DNA of 42,938 nucleotides from Pezizomycotina sp. ARF18. Lineage: Eukaryota; Ascomycota. Under the pieces are notes generated by a model. That model saw only the letters and a list, made by a program, of their open reading frames with translations. It was not told the DNA's origin and searched no databases. Positions 29,560 to 40,347 of this stretch are shown here, in pieces (position 1 is the first letter of the stretch; each line of letters starts with the position of its first letter). Location of the stretch: contig AZLU01000298.1 of the NCBI GenBank assembly GCA_002224055.1, positions 1 to 42,938 of the forward strand, read 5' to 3'. The position numbers and the translations under genes are program-made.

Positions 29560-30259
29560 CTACACTCCTTCACGTGAATCTTGTTGCCTCTCCCATTTCA
29601 AGCAAACATCCGCCAAGAGAAGAGAAGGTTCGTTGTTCGCTAAGAGCACCACGAATTCCTCTTCCTTGAGAAGCCTTTCCAGGAGCCCAAAATGATAGAG
29701 AATGCCACAATACGACCAAGAGGCGGGACACTTCAGTGTGTGTCTGCAACGACCTCATGAAGGGCGGTACTGATGCGGTTATTTGCAGGATGATAGGTAG
29801 CGCTTCTTTGAATTGAGAATAAACTTCGGCCGACTTCCTCCATCCTTCCATAGCGGTCACCAAGACATAACAAGTAGCTGAGGATGTCCTGGATCACATG
29901 CTCTCTCAGACAAGTTTTCCAAAGTGATCCGCGTATTAACTAATTTGGCTTCCCGCTAAATTATTGGGCTCAGGCGTCATCATACCAGAACTTTTCGTGG
30001 AGTAAAGGTAGACTAGCAAATTCTCTATTAGGTCTCTCAAAATCTGGAAGGCCATGAACTCTGATTTGTCCAAACAGCAGACTTTTTTGAAGTATGAGTT
30101 AGAGAGATATAGCTTTGTGACAGCAAAGACCGTTTGCTGCCCGACGATTAGCTGGAGTCCGAAAACTCCTGTCGAGAGGAGGCTAGAAAAAGATTGACGT
30201 CGATAGCATATCGTATCTGGAGGACGTTGTCTCTCGTGAGAACCGAAATGGGAGCACAT
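29560..30259 (-). pseudogene. BTB/POZ-domain protein, frame-broken
   Basis: The minus strand shows the BTB core LQLIVGQQTVFAV, KLYLSNSYFKKVCCLDKSEF and ENLLVYLYSTKSS (about 29985-30135): the usual 'D..+.VG...F.VHK..L...S.YF' start and 'L.YLYT' end of the fold. After a gap come AEVYSQFKEALPIILQITAS (about 29765-29825) and, in another frame, LLERLLKEEEFVVLLANNEP and SLLLADVCLKWERQQDSREG ending at TAG 29560-29562. This BTB-plus-helical-C-terminus plan is that of fungal CUL3-adaptor-like proteins. The start ATG 30259 precedes 30 residues of unclear origin (MCSHFGSHERQRPPD), and the second helix of BTB is disturbed. At least three frame changes occur. It is the leftmost member of the minus-strand BTB group. 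Confidence 0.6.
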
Positions 30260-30801
30260 ATACTAACTTTGTGAGCTCCAGAGGTGTGTTATTTTCCTGC
30301 TCCATGAAGTGCTACTCGGAATATTGGAGACTTGGCGGATTGATGAAACGGGCGTTAGGATGAAGGTGCTATATCAGCCTAATAGAAAATAATTAGGGGG
30401 GCTTTGGAGATGGCCGTCGATGTCCGGCTATGATGACTTACTTTGAGGTGGGTTAGGAAACAAATAGTCCATTGGTTTTATATGTTATTACTGGCTTCTA
30501 GAATAGAAATAATAGTTTCTCGTGTGAACAAAGTCCCCGCTGTTGTAGACGTAGCTGTTGGAAGGTTTTCTTTTCGAATGAGACAATTGAAATTTACTGA
30601 AAGACCTACTAGATATAACTAGAAACAATCCTTTGAAGCATGGGGTAGAGTAGAGCGTCTTGATGTCGAATGTGGAGATGTACAACGGCTGACATCTTGA
30701 CTAATGCTAAAAGAATAATACTTGGTACAAACACGCGCACCGAGGATATCGTCCTCATCTTTCCATTATCCATCTGTCCTATCTTCCCACAATAACGATC
30801 C
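30260..30801. other. intergenic spacer between two BTB genes
   Basis: No conserved frame recognised; probably the upstream region of the BTB gene at 29560-30259 and the 3' flank of the one at 30802. Confidence 0.45.
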
Positions 30802-31577
30802 TTAGTTGTCCTCTAGAACCTCAAGGACAAAGCGCAGCGGCTTATGATTTGGGAACGGCTCATCCTCGATGGCTTCGTCCTTGATGATTGTCGCGAGAGC
30901 GCGGCGGCGACGAAGACACTTCAGAACATCTTTGAACCAGTCTGTTATGGTTTTGTCCTCACCAGAGGGAAGATTCCTGAGGATTCGTAAAAGTGGCTCC
31001 GTCCACTCTTCCGCCAGGCTGGGGTAGTCAGTTCTATCCGAGAAATCCCATGTTAGGAAACAAACGCCACGCTTAAGCGCCGGGACGACGGAGTGATCGG
31101 CTAACTCCGCGACCTCGACCGCTTCCAAAGCGCTGATGACTTCCGGGTAGCCGGTGGGGAACTTGCCGTGTAAGAAGCCGATGAGCTTACGCATGGGTTC
31201 CGGATTGCGATCGGGCAATATGGAGCAATTGTCGCGATTCTGAGAAAACGTTTCCTGCTTGAAATGCCTGTCGAAGTACAACGAATTGTTTGCCAGGACT
31301 GCTTTATGAAGCTCAAAAACTTCTTTCCTCTCCGACCATGAGCTTGTGATCTGCAAGACTAGATGGTGAGAGCATTCTAGAAGTACAGCATCAAAGTTTA
31401 AGTGTTAGCTGATCATTACTTAGAGATATATCAAGGGGATGAGAGCCGGGGAAGACGGTTGTCTGACAAAGGAAGCTCACAAAACGATGATTAGTCGTGC
31501 TTCCAATCGTCCTTTTTGGTGTTGTTAACGATCCGGAGCCTTCGTCTTTTGGTCGCTCCTTCGGAAGTGGCGGACAT
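30802..31577 (-). CDS. BTB/POZ-domain protein, main exon intact
   Basis: An uninterrupted minus-strand frame of 184 codons (30802-31356) reads EVFELHKAVLANNSLYFDRH, FKQETFSQNRDNCSILPDRN, PEPMRKLIGFLHGKFPTGYP, then VISALEAVEVAELADHSVVP and a C-terminal region with FKDVLKCLRRRRALATIIKD and an acidic end FVLEVLEDN. The LHK.(V/I)L..NS.YF element, the 'EP....IGFLHG' and the 'VAELAD....V' helix are BTB features. The first exon probably starts at ATG 31577 (MSATSEGATKRRRLRIVNN), a basic leader that could act as a nuclear localisation signal; the link to the main exon is not resolved and may include an intron near 31365-31430. It is more divergent than its neighbours at 32-43 kb and lacks their C-terminal 'LLEEPEL...LDLKWG' block. 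Confidence 0.62.
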
Positions 31578-32341
31578 GACTGACGATGTCAAGAACAAAC
31601 CTATTCGTAGATATTAGAAGACGTTGCTATCGTATAGTGAGATTTGGGTAATACACAAGATTGATCAGAAGTGAGGATGATTACCCTCTAGACTTTGCTG
31701 TAGACTTCAAGTCGGTTTCAGCGTACTAATTTTAGTTTAATTGACGTCACGGTTGTTCTTGGTTGAATTTGTTACAAGGAAAGTAATAAGTAAGTATACT
31801 ATTCCACTTCCTCTTACATTGGTCCTAAATTATTATTTTTTTTTATTTTGATTAATTAAAAAAAAAAAAAAGCTCTTAGGATATTATTATCTTATAATTA
31901 AACAAGGGTAGATTAGAGAAAAGGCCCGGCAATATGAAAAGCTCCGTACCGGCCCATTTTTTTAATGCCTTTTATTTTGGAAGTAGTTCTCCTAGCTATC
32001 CAACGTAACTCAGTAGGAAAAAGAATTCTGCTACAGTCTCAGCTGACTCGGACCCGGTCGTGGCGATTCTCTCCGAACCCAATAGGATTTGCTAATAAAG
32101 TCTGCCAGTAAATAGCAAATTCCTAGAACCTTGGGGAGAACCAGTGTCTCACAATATCTATGTAATTCTTGCGGTAGGAAGAAGAATATTCGGTATATCT
32201 TTGACAGGGCTGAGGGCCTCTAAGACCATCCCCATGGTTCCGTAAAATCTCCACACGGCTACATATAAGCCGCCATCGGTGCTGATCAGACGTTATATAA
32301 TTAGATAAAATTAAAACTACGGCGCCTTAGCGTTCACCGCC
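31578..32341. other. intergenic, AT-rich, no gene recognised
   Basis: Contains a T9 / A13 pair near 31834-31872 that could fold back. No coding frame was recognised. It is the 3' flank of the BTB gene at 32342. Confidence 0.45.
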
Positions 32342-33257
32342 CTACAGCAACTCGCAAGCCCCCGCCTTCGCTTCCAGCATCTTCAGCATGAGGCTTGGCT
32401 CGTCAAACACCATCTCCTGTAACTCCGGCGCCGCGAGCACCGTCGGCAAAAATGCTTCGCCGAGATAGCCGAGATAAACGCCTCCACTTGCAACCCCTCA
32501 ACCGTCGAGCACGTCTCGAATAGTATCTTCGCCGCCTCCACGAAGCGCTCGTGGTATTCGCGGCCGAAGTGGTACCGCTCCTCGTCCAGGCATGATATGC
32601 AGAGGTCGACTGCTGGTTTCTTGAGTGATGGGACGTCGAAGTAGGTCGCGTAGGTGTAAATTTTAGCGCATATGTCAATGAAATACGGCTTCTGCCAGCC
32701 TAGACAGTCCGCAGGGTAATATACAGTTAATTGATCAATTTTGAGGACGGCAGGGTAAACAAATACAAATGGTATACCTTTCTGCTTAAAAAGCGACCCT
32801 GTGTAGAGCCAAAGCAGCACCTTCTCCAGCACGTTCCACTCGTGCTCTGGAAGGTATACTTCGTTATCTCTGGCTTCGCGAAAGCCTTCAGCCTGGAATA
32901 TTCGATCGAAGTAGCCGGAATTCTGGCTTAGGATTCCTTTATGTACTCTAAATTTTTTCTTCGTCGGACGACGAAAAGCGTGACGTCAGAGAAAGACCCG
33001 CTCTCGAGGAGTCTGCGACTTTGGAAATGGAAGTTAGAGGATTGTTTCCTTTAGCGCCTTTGGACTAGGTTCCCTGGACGATTGGAAATAGAATCATACC
33101 TCTCGAGACCAATATACTCTGACGCCTCAGGACTGCAAGAAGTCGTGTCGGTGCTAGTAGACCACCATTGCGCTTGCGACTGCGATCTAGGCGACGAGGG
33201 TTGAGACATTGTAGGCAATTGTGCTATTCGCTGTACAACTACGGTGTCGATATCCAT
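32342..33257 (-). pseudogene. BTB/POZ-domain protein, three exons, two frame breaks
   Basis: Exon 1 starts at ATG 33257 (MDIDTVVVQRIAQLPTMSQP) and is rich in Ser, Gln and Thr. A likely intron follows ASEYIGLE. The BTB core exon reads RLLESGSFSDVTLFVVRRRK, then after a frame change RVHKGILSQNSGYFDRIFQA, EGFREARDNEVYLPEHEWNV and LEKVLLWLYTGSLFKQKG. A second intron (GTATACC...CTAG, about 32702-32783) precedes the C-terminal exon: IDICAKIYTYATYFDVPSLK, FVEAAKILFETCSTVEGLQV, and after another change near 32455 FLPTVLAAPELQEMVFDEPS and LMLKMLEAKAGACELL to TAG 32342-32344. The total of about 250 residues and the exon plan match the paralogues at 37, 41 and 42.5 kb. BTB proteins of this type usually bind CUL3 and select substrates. 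Confidence 0.72.
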
Positions 33258-35199
33258 CGTGAACGAAAATATATCCCAACAGATCTTTATACTCTCAGTA
33301 TGTCGACCGGAAGAGCCTCTGTAAATATACTTCTCGATCAGAATGTCCTCCCCTATAATTTGGTATCGCGATTGATCAAAAAAAAATTTTCAACAACAAA
33401 CTTAAAAACTGTTATCTTGCCTTACTTGCCCCTTTAAGTCGAGCTGCATCTGTCCTTGAGAGCAAAACCACGCTTGTACAACTCCGGACTAAACCTCAAG
33501 AAGGCTGTGTCGCTTAAAAAAATTAAATTAACCGCGGCTAGGGCAAGCGACCTAGAGCTTATCACCAATCAATGGCTATCGTGGCCCATTTCCTGCTGGT
33601 TAGAAGTATATTGCGATGGTTTAGTTCGTCGTGCGCCCAACAAGCTTGTTGTTCCCCCCCTTTTCCTATACGTGGTTATTCCTACGCATGAATACAGTCT
33701 TGGTGAAATAAGATTAATTATTTATGCGATACACGGTATCCCGGTAACCGAGAAGGATTTTCAGGGTAAGAGAGCAGAGACGCGTGACGTATCGGCAGAT
33801 GCCTGAAGAGACGTGTTCGATTTCGAACATTCGTGAAGAAAAAATGAAATCCTGGACCACATCGAGGCTACAAGGGAAGGGGCAATTCTTTCTCTAATAA
33901 TCTCTGTCCGCAATCCTGGTTGTTGGGATGGGAAAAAAGGGGGGAAGGCTGTGCTTTAGCCACTCGTGTTTCACCATGCGGCTTTCAGGTCCGTGTCCTA
34001 GGAGGGGAATCTTCTAGTATCTGACCTATTAAAAAAAGATTCAACCCAAGCGCTATAATTGCAACACCCGAAGCCTCGTAGATGTCTGGCTGGCATGGAC
34101 AGAAAATCTTAACTCGGTATCTAATCAAACCTTTGATCCCATATAAAAAAGGAACGGTATAAGGGGCAAGTATGAAAGGAACAGGAGATCGAAGCGGCAG
34201 CGGTGGCTATCTCATCTATCAGATGATCAGTTCGACTTCGAGCAGTTATTTCCAGGGGTAGTGGTCGGCCCGTGCACTGAGGCCGTGCTCACCTCCATCT
34301 GATGTCCAACACATCACTCCTCAGTTCTCGTCTGGAAGTTCTCAACTGAGACTATTAGTAATCTCCGCCGCTACGACGGAACGATCCAGAAGTTCAATAG
34401 GGTATGTATCTATCATAACAGCTTCTAAAATCCCTGCGGATTTTAGAATTCCGCCCGGCTATATCTTGAAGAAATGCTGCAGGCCGAGTAGATTATGCTG
34501 TTGTCGACAATTGTCTAAGCCTTCCCGCTAATGATATACCGGTAGCAGATACCGGTAGCGGGGGGGTGTGTCGGCGATACGAGCTATAGCAAGCAGAAAA
34601 TGCTAGCGCAAATGAAGATTTTTTGACAGAGGCATTAGTTACACGTCTCGACTTGTGTCCATCCACATTGAAATGAGTAATCAATAGGAGAATGGTTCGT
34701 GAGGCTTTGGACCTAAGAAAATGCTGTGGATAGCATCTCTAAAAGAAAACTTGGTCATAGCTAAGTCCTCTTATCTTATTATAATACATGGCTACCGCTG
34801 AGGCCCCGCCTCCGCGAATCCGATTGACATGATCAGATTTTCCGGCTAGTATCCTAAATGAGGCAATTGATATAACCCCAAGCATACAACAATAAATAAA
34901 ATAAAAATGCCGCAGAAAGAGACTTTGCTCCAGCAATAAAATACAAGCAATGTGGAGTAGTATACCCGTATATTGCAGATTAACCAAGGTAAGCCAGTAC
35001 AGTAGAAGCCGAAATGATAAACTTGATGTACTTACAGTATGTGTAATGATATATCTATTCTTATGAATTCTAAAGCCTAGTAGGCCTACGGTGGCTGCTT
35101 AAATGGACCGTAGTGTAAAACCATTTCCGCCCGCTTTCTATAACCCGTAGTTTTTTTTTTTTTTATATATATTCCGAATCGCTGGAGTACCGTTAGCTA
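33258..35199. other. about 1.9 kb without an assigned gene
   Basis: A 116-codon plus-strand frame (33456-33806) and a minus-strand frame with a hydrophobic start (34739-34987) have no recognisable family. A plus-strand piece near 34190-34300 (RWLSHLSDDQFDFEQLFPGV) looks protein-like but is isolated. A direct repeat of ATACCGGTAGC occurs near 34534-34560, and a 16-base poly-T run near 35150. Confidence 0.35.
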
Positions 35200-35951
35200 C
35201 TAGCGGTAACTCCAAACAGAATGAAGGTAGTCATTATCCTCCTTGTCCTCTTCGATGGCAGCGCCTGTCTTGACCGCCAGCAACCGCATCATAAGCTGCG
35301 GCATCGTCATCATCTTTTTCCCCAACTCAGGCGACTCAAGCAGCTTCGCCACGTAGTGCTCCTCATGCAGGAACTTCAAGATTTTTGAAATTCTCAACTC
35401 CTCCCTAGCCGGCTTAGATTAATACTTCATGATTATTTTCAAAGCTCGAAAAGCTTCCCGGCCTTTTCACTATCTCGCTTTAGGTTATCCGATTGACCGC
35501 GCAGGCACTCGACGAATTTGCGGAGCGCGAGGCCTTCAAGCGAATATATTTGGAATTGGACCGCTTTCTCGAATATCTTCGCGTAGATATCGACGGGCCA
35601 AAAGGGCTTGTTGGAGCCAGTGGGGACAACTGGGTCACGGTATCAAGATTTAGCTGGGTAGTAACAATATACGGAGAGACAAAGAATGTCGGGGGTTCGC
35701 TCTGGACTTACTCTCGCCGTTATAAAGATAGTAGATCATAAACATCAAGATCTCACGGTCATGCCGCGTAGAAAGATTTCAGCTCTTTTACTGTAGGCTC
35801 TTTTAAATTATCCTTGCTGAACAGCTGCTCGAAGTAGCGTGAGTTCAGGCTCAGGTTCGCTTTATGTAAATCCCATTGCTGCTCGAATTGGCTCCCGGCT
35901 GCGCCGACGAAGACACGGACATCGGAGCACTCGCGGGTGGTTAGAAGTCTA
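35200..35951 (-). pseudogene. BTB/POZ-domain protein, frame-broken
   Basis: After an acceptor-like CTAG near 35950, the minus strand reads LLTTRECSDVRVFVGAAGSQ, DLHKANLSLNSRYFEQLFSK and DNLKEPTVKELKSFYAA, then in a new frame HDREILMFMIYYLYNGE: a complete BTB fold. An intron with donor GTAAGTCC follows. The next exon reads VPTGSNKPFWPVDIYAKIFE, KAVQFQIYSLEGLALRKFVE, and after another change ISKILKFLHEEHYVAKLLES and PELGKKMMTMPQLMMRLLAV, ending at TAG 35200-35202. The intron position and the start of the second exon ('P......W..DIYAK') align with the paralogues at 32, 37, 41 and 42.5 kb. The N-terminal exon expected further right was not found. Frame changes are near 35770 and 35420. Confidence 0.68.
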
Positions 35952-36436
35952 GCCTTTTAGTGTCTTGTTAGATATTTGATATACATGTATGAGTGGTTTG
36001 GTGGCGAGGCATGTGTCTGCGTGTATGGAGGAGAGAAAAAAAAAAAAGAAATCCTCATAGACGGTTAGCCGTGACACTTGGGCCGGGAAGGTATGCACCA
36101 GAAATGAAAAAATTGCTTTAATTTTTCGTACGAAAATGCTAATGCTTTGACAATACCTCGCGCCGCAGAGAAGTGAACAAGTTCTGATGCTTCCGAAAAG
36201 ATATTGACTTTCAAGCTGGATGACTTTTCGAGTACCGCTAGGAAAGATCCTGCTATATATAATAATTCAGGATTATGGTCAAGTTCAACTTTGATAAATA
36301 AATGCACACGAAAGGTGAAGGATAAAGAAAATCAGTACATTCCAAATCAAATTCGGTGTTCACGGTGTGAGCGCGCGTTCATCCTTGTTAGTATCAGGCT
36401 TAAACGATGAAACCTCAAAACCCAACTTCTAACATC
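35952..36436. other. spacer between BTB gene and orphan modules
   Basis: Includes a minus-strand open frame (36065-36307) with no family features and a poly-A run of 12 near 36036. The missing first exon of the gene at 35200 may lie here. Confidence 0.4.
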
Positions 36437-36918
36437 TTAATCATTATTGCTGGCTTCATGTCTAATGTTGAGTTGAACTCCTTTGTAGTTAGAGCCCTCC
36501 CCGACTATCGCTGAAAGAATAGAATCAATGAATCTTGTTTCAGCAGTGAGGTGCTCGAAAATAACGGCGAGGGTCCTGGGAAGATCGAACATATCGCTCT
36601 GTTGAGATTGAAAGCGCGTTTCCTTGAGTATATTATGCTTCAGAATCATGTTGGAAGTGTAGAGAATGCGGGTGGGCCGGGTGAGCCCAGAGCATGTAAA
36701 GAATTGCAGATCCGATGTAATTGAGCCTCTTCCACAAGAGTAGAAAGAATATCATTGGTAACGTCTCTTTCTACACCGAGGAGCTCAAAGATAATGGTAA
36801 GGCCCCTAAGAAAATCGAACGTCGTGCTCTGTTGAGCTTGCAAATAAACCTTTCGCGTCTTATCCTTTAGGATCAAGAAGCAATTTGTAACGTAAGGCAG
36901 GCCACCTCTGAGCAGCAT
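36437..36918 (-). repeat. two orphan copies of the BTB C-terminal module
   Basis: Two neighbouring minus-strand frames, 36646-36918 and 36437-36649, encode related segments: CFLILKDKTRKVYLQAQQST then LRGLTIIFELLGVERDV and ILSTLVEE; and ILKHNILKETRFQSQQSDMF then RTLAVIFEHLTAETRFIDSI and LSAIVGEG. Both match the C-terminal helix of the BTB gene immediately to their right (VRGFMIIFEHFRTEKETIRQ) and the one at 40.6 kb (VKILFELFSTEKRAIS). DNA similarity between the two is visible over about 110 bp at a spacing of about 230 bp, with many transitions. Neither has a BTB core, so these look like partial duplications of the neighbouring gene's 3' exon, unless they are alternative 3' exons of it. Confidence 0.55.
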
Positions 36919-36958
36919 GTTGCACTCCAGTCATGGATACCTCCAGTCGTGAGATTCG

Positions 36959-37877
36959 TTATTTATCCACTGCTGGCGGAGATAGCGCACCTGAACAATT
37001 CACTATTCTATTCTGTTGCTCGTTCATAGAATTCTCGCATTCGAAAGTGGGAGCATATGACCCCTGTGATTGATTACCCGCTTTGCAATCTGCGGACCAA
37101 ACCTCGATGATCGCCCTCAAGTCTTTGTTCTTGAGTATCAGGACAATATCATTCGACGAGTTCGATAGAGCGGTAAAGATCTGCCTAATGGTTTCCTTTT
37201 CGGTCCTGAAGTGCTCAAAGATGATCATGAAACCACGAACGAAATTATCATGATGTTTCTTACCGCGGTAGACTTCAAATGGACTTCGCTTTTCAAAACC
37301 GCGACGGAGCCCTCCACAGCCTTTGGCTTCAGAAATGGAATGTCGAAGTACACCGCATCTCGCAGCAATTCTGCGTAAGTATCGAATTCCCAAAACTGTT
37401 CATTCGGTGTTGGGGGAACTAAAATAATATTAGTCATTAGCTAAAGCTAGTAAACTGCTTTTCAAGTAGGAGTGAGCTACTTCCGCCTCGACAGCGTTGA
37501 AACAGGTATTGTGGAATTTAATGGGAATCACTTGTTTCATGGTACAGCCAGTACGCCACTTGATAAAAGTCCGACGGGTCGTGGTCGCGTAGATGGATTT
37601 TACTCTCTTGTCCCTCCCTAAATGTGTCTCTCTTCGGAATTGCCCTGAAATATCCGGAGTTCAGGCATAGTATTCCTTTGTGGAGTTTGTAGGGTTTTGC
37701 GGCCTCACCGACGTAAATTGTGACATCGGACCACTCTTCCATCTTGAGGAGCCTGACGGAGCTCTAGATTAGCCTGGTGGCTCTCAAGAAATCACGAATC
37801 ATGTACTCGAGTGAATGTATATTACCTCTCACTGCCGACAAATGCCGAAGGATCGTGGACGGAGGCGTCCGGAACAT
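36959..37877 (-). pseudogene. BTB/POZ-domain protein, three exons, one main frame break
   Basis: Exon 1 (37833-37877) encodes MFRTPPSTILRHLSA. An intron of 69 bp (37764-37832, GTGAGA...CTAG) precedes the BTB core exon (37532-37763): SSVRLLKMEEWSDVTIYVGE, KPYKLHKGILCLNSGYFRAI, DTFREGQESKIHLRDHDPSD and FYQVAYWLYHET. A second intron of 113 bp (37419-37531) leads to IPPTPNEQFWEFDTYAELLR, DAVYFDIPFLKPKAVEGSVA and VLKSEVHLKST; a frame change near 37265 gives VRGFMIIFEHFRTEKETIRQ, DIVLILKNKDLRAIIEVW and a stop near 36960. This is the clearest example of the shared exon plan of the group. Fungal BTB proteins with such C-terminal helices are thought to be CUL3 adaptors; the substrate is unknown. The usual closing block (EPEL...LDLKWG) is absent or out of frame. 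Confidence 0.75.
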
Positions 37878-38512
37878 TGTCACGGCGATAAACGTCTCCG
37901 AACAGTCTTCTAACGTAATGTGGCTCGATGCGCACAGCTGTTGTATGAAATTTAAACGGGTTATTGAGCACTGCAGGTCTAAGTCTTTCCGCTGAGAAAA
38001 AAACCGATTATAAGTCAACATATGATATTGAGGATGAGGAATAAAATTCACAAACAGCCCCAGACACGCCTGCCTTTAAATAGAAGGAAGAAACTAGCGA
38101 CTGCGTAGAACACTAATACTGCTACTATCAGAAGGACTACTAATCGTAAGAGGAGTGGCAGACTTCTTTGTTCGGGGCGTTCTAGAAAAACGGCCTCGAG
38201 TCTAGAGCTATAAATATGCGATGATATCGCGGGTATATGCATATGGGCAGGCGTCACCGAGAAGCGAGCTTGATAGCGCTCCTACGCCAACAAGCCTTTG
38301 AGTGCCTTCCAAAAACAGACCTTAACCGTCAGTCGTGGCCATTGTCCCTTAGCCGATATGGAATGCAGATACTTATTCGCGAATAACCGTCGAGGCTTAA
38401 GTCAAAGCGTTGTTTAGGGTTGAAGCGAAACGTCATTGACAGCTGGTCATGGGTTTGTGGCATGTTTTATGCAAAACAATGGGCTCGTTGCTTTACTTTC
38501 GTTCCGTGCATC

Positions 38513-38513
<1 letters not shown>
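37878..38513. other. intergenic, upstream of the BTB gene
   Basis: Two minus-strand open frames (37764-38051 and 38048-38257) extend into this region. The first overlaps exon 1 of the BTB gene in another frame; the second has a hydrophobic C-terminus (LLRLVVLLIVAVLVFYAVAS), a possible membrane segment, but no start context or family is recognised. Confidence 0.35.
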
Positions 38514-38546
<33 letters not shown>

Positions 38547-38590
38547 CCTTTTCTTTTTTTCTTTTTTTCTTTTTTTCTTTTTTTCTTTTT
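38514..38590 (+). repeat. poly-T (33) followed by (CTTTTTTT)n
   Basis: Thirty-three T residues (38514-38546) are followed by a pyrimidine-only tract with an eight-base period, CTTTTTTT repeated about four times, up to 38590. The whole 77-base stretch is homopyrimidine on the plus strand. Confidence 0.95.
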
Positions 38591-38689
38591 GCCTGTGTAA
38601 CGTAACCTCAGATCGATTCCCCTCGAGAAGAGAAAAAGGAAAAGAAAGGGGCTTGTTAGATAGTCTCTAGCCGGGGTTCGTTCGTGAAA

Positions 38690-38765
38690 GTCTCGGTTGT
38701 TATGCCTGCGCAAGTAGACGTTGCTCTTCTCCCTTTAGCCCCCATTCTTGAAAACTGCCTAGAGT
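38690..38765 (-). pseudogene. fragment of a BTB core exon
   Basis: The minus strand from about 38765 to 38690 matches the BTB gene at 42.9 kb at DNA level (TTTTCA.GAA, GGGAGAAGA.CAAC, CTACTTGCGC, CATAAC.AC.G.GACTTTC) and in protein pieces (LRRHNNRDF against LREHNDGTF). Only the middle of the BTB core exon is present. The fragment ends about 100 bp from the T-rich tract. It is a leftover of another member of the cluster. Confidence 0.5.
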
Positions 38766-40347
38766 AAGAGACGCTGCCTTGTAAAGATATAACGCGCTTT
38801 TTACCTTCGAGAACCCGTTCGTCTCAAAAGAATAAGGCATTTAAACTAGTTTATATTCAATTAAAAATATTTATCCTTTGTATCATTGACAAAATGTATA
38901 ATTTTATGTATAACCTCTTTTTCCTTATTACTGTTTTTTCTAAGGGATTCTTAAGATCTTCTATATATATGCAGTAGCGCTGACGGCGGGATTTCTCGGC
39001 CGAAAGAAGGACATGGCGATAGTCGAACCGAGAAAGTAAACTACGGCGCGATAATTAGCTTCTAACCTTCCCCATCCTTCGATAATATAAAACTGGCACT
39101 CGTGAAACGTTGCTCCTGCTCCTCACAACCTGTGCCGTCTCTTGACAGATGGTATGGTGTTCTTGAAGGTGTGGCCGACGAAGGCGAAGAGGTTTAAGGA
39201 GCTTACGCGCTGTAGATATTTCTTAGAGGTTTATACGAAACAACGGTGGTGATGATGATGGGTTTTCCCGTCCGTTGCTGGAGGGTTTGGGGATAATTGA
39301 TGGTGTGAGAAAAAAAAATTTTTTTTGTTACTATTTTACATGTCATTTTTGTATCCTAATTTTTGTACAAGCCACATCAGGGAAAGAAAACAGGAAGAAT
39401 CTTATTCTTTCCGATATCTTCGAAATACTCAACACATTAATACTCTTCGGCAAGGTATAGAAATGTGAACCGATATCATGAAACCAGCCTTCGAGGTATG
39501 CCAGTGCATCGGAACGCCCCTATCGTAGCCTCCAGCTCAGGAAAAAAATGGAGTTCGTGCGGTATAGCGAAGACAAATGAAGCAAAAATATGGCTTGTCA
39601 GCTCGAATCAGGTCACTGTACAAGCTGGAGGCTTGCCTTGAGAGTTTTAGAAACATATCTTCGTCAGTGGAGTAGTTCGAGTTGATTGGACTTTCTACGG
39701 ATGCCAAAATCTAAAGTTTGATTTTGTTGTCTCTTGGATTTTAATGAAATAATATTTGAGAAGTATGCAATTGACGTGTGCACTAGGAGGTTTACGAGGA
39801 TCTGCAGAACAAGAAAGAGAATCAGGCATGTAATGTAATGAACTCGAAATTTTGACTGCAGCTTCTATTCAGTGACACTGGTCCTGAACGTATACAGCCG
39901 GAAATTGCTGTTGAGAGGCGGAAAGCCTCCTCGATATCTAGACGCTCGAAACTCTGGGTTTATTAACGGGTGTTCCAAAGGCGTTTATTACCCTAGGTTA
40001 GATCGAAGCTGGACGTAGCGCACATTAGGAGTTAACTACTAGACGAAAAGGTTATGGACGATGCTAATTGAAGTAACCAAGTACATATTAACCAGGCAGG
40101 TACTAAATTAGGTCCGGGACGTAGAAAGTGTAGCTTTTTTGATCTACATTAATCCTCGCTTCGTTGACCTCCTCAATGTCGATATGCTTTGCTTTCAATC
40201 CAAGATAACATGAGACACCATTATTCGCTGGAATAAGAAGCTAGCTAAAGTGCTGTGGAGGACGGGGAAAGGATAGACAGATAAAAGCGTCATAAAGAAA
40301 TTTGAAAAACCAAAGTCAAACTACAACCGGAAAAAGTGATAACAGAG
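38766..40347. other. about 1.6 kb, no gene recognised
   Basis: A 32-codon plus-strand frame near 39150-39250 (MVFLKVWPTKAKRFKELT) and the palindrome A9T8 near 39309-39326 were noted. Nothing is firm enough to call. It lies downstream of the BTB gene at 40348. Confidence 0.4.

Noticed and set aside
38420-38713. Phe-rich and Lys-rich open frames over the T-rich tract
   Set aside because: They are low-complexity translations of poly-T and its complement, not proteins.
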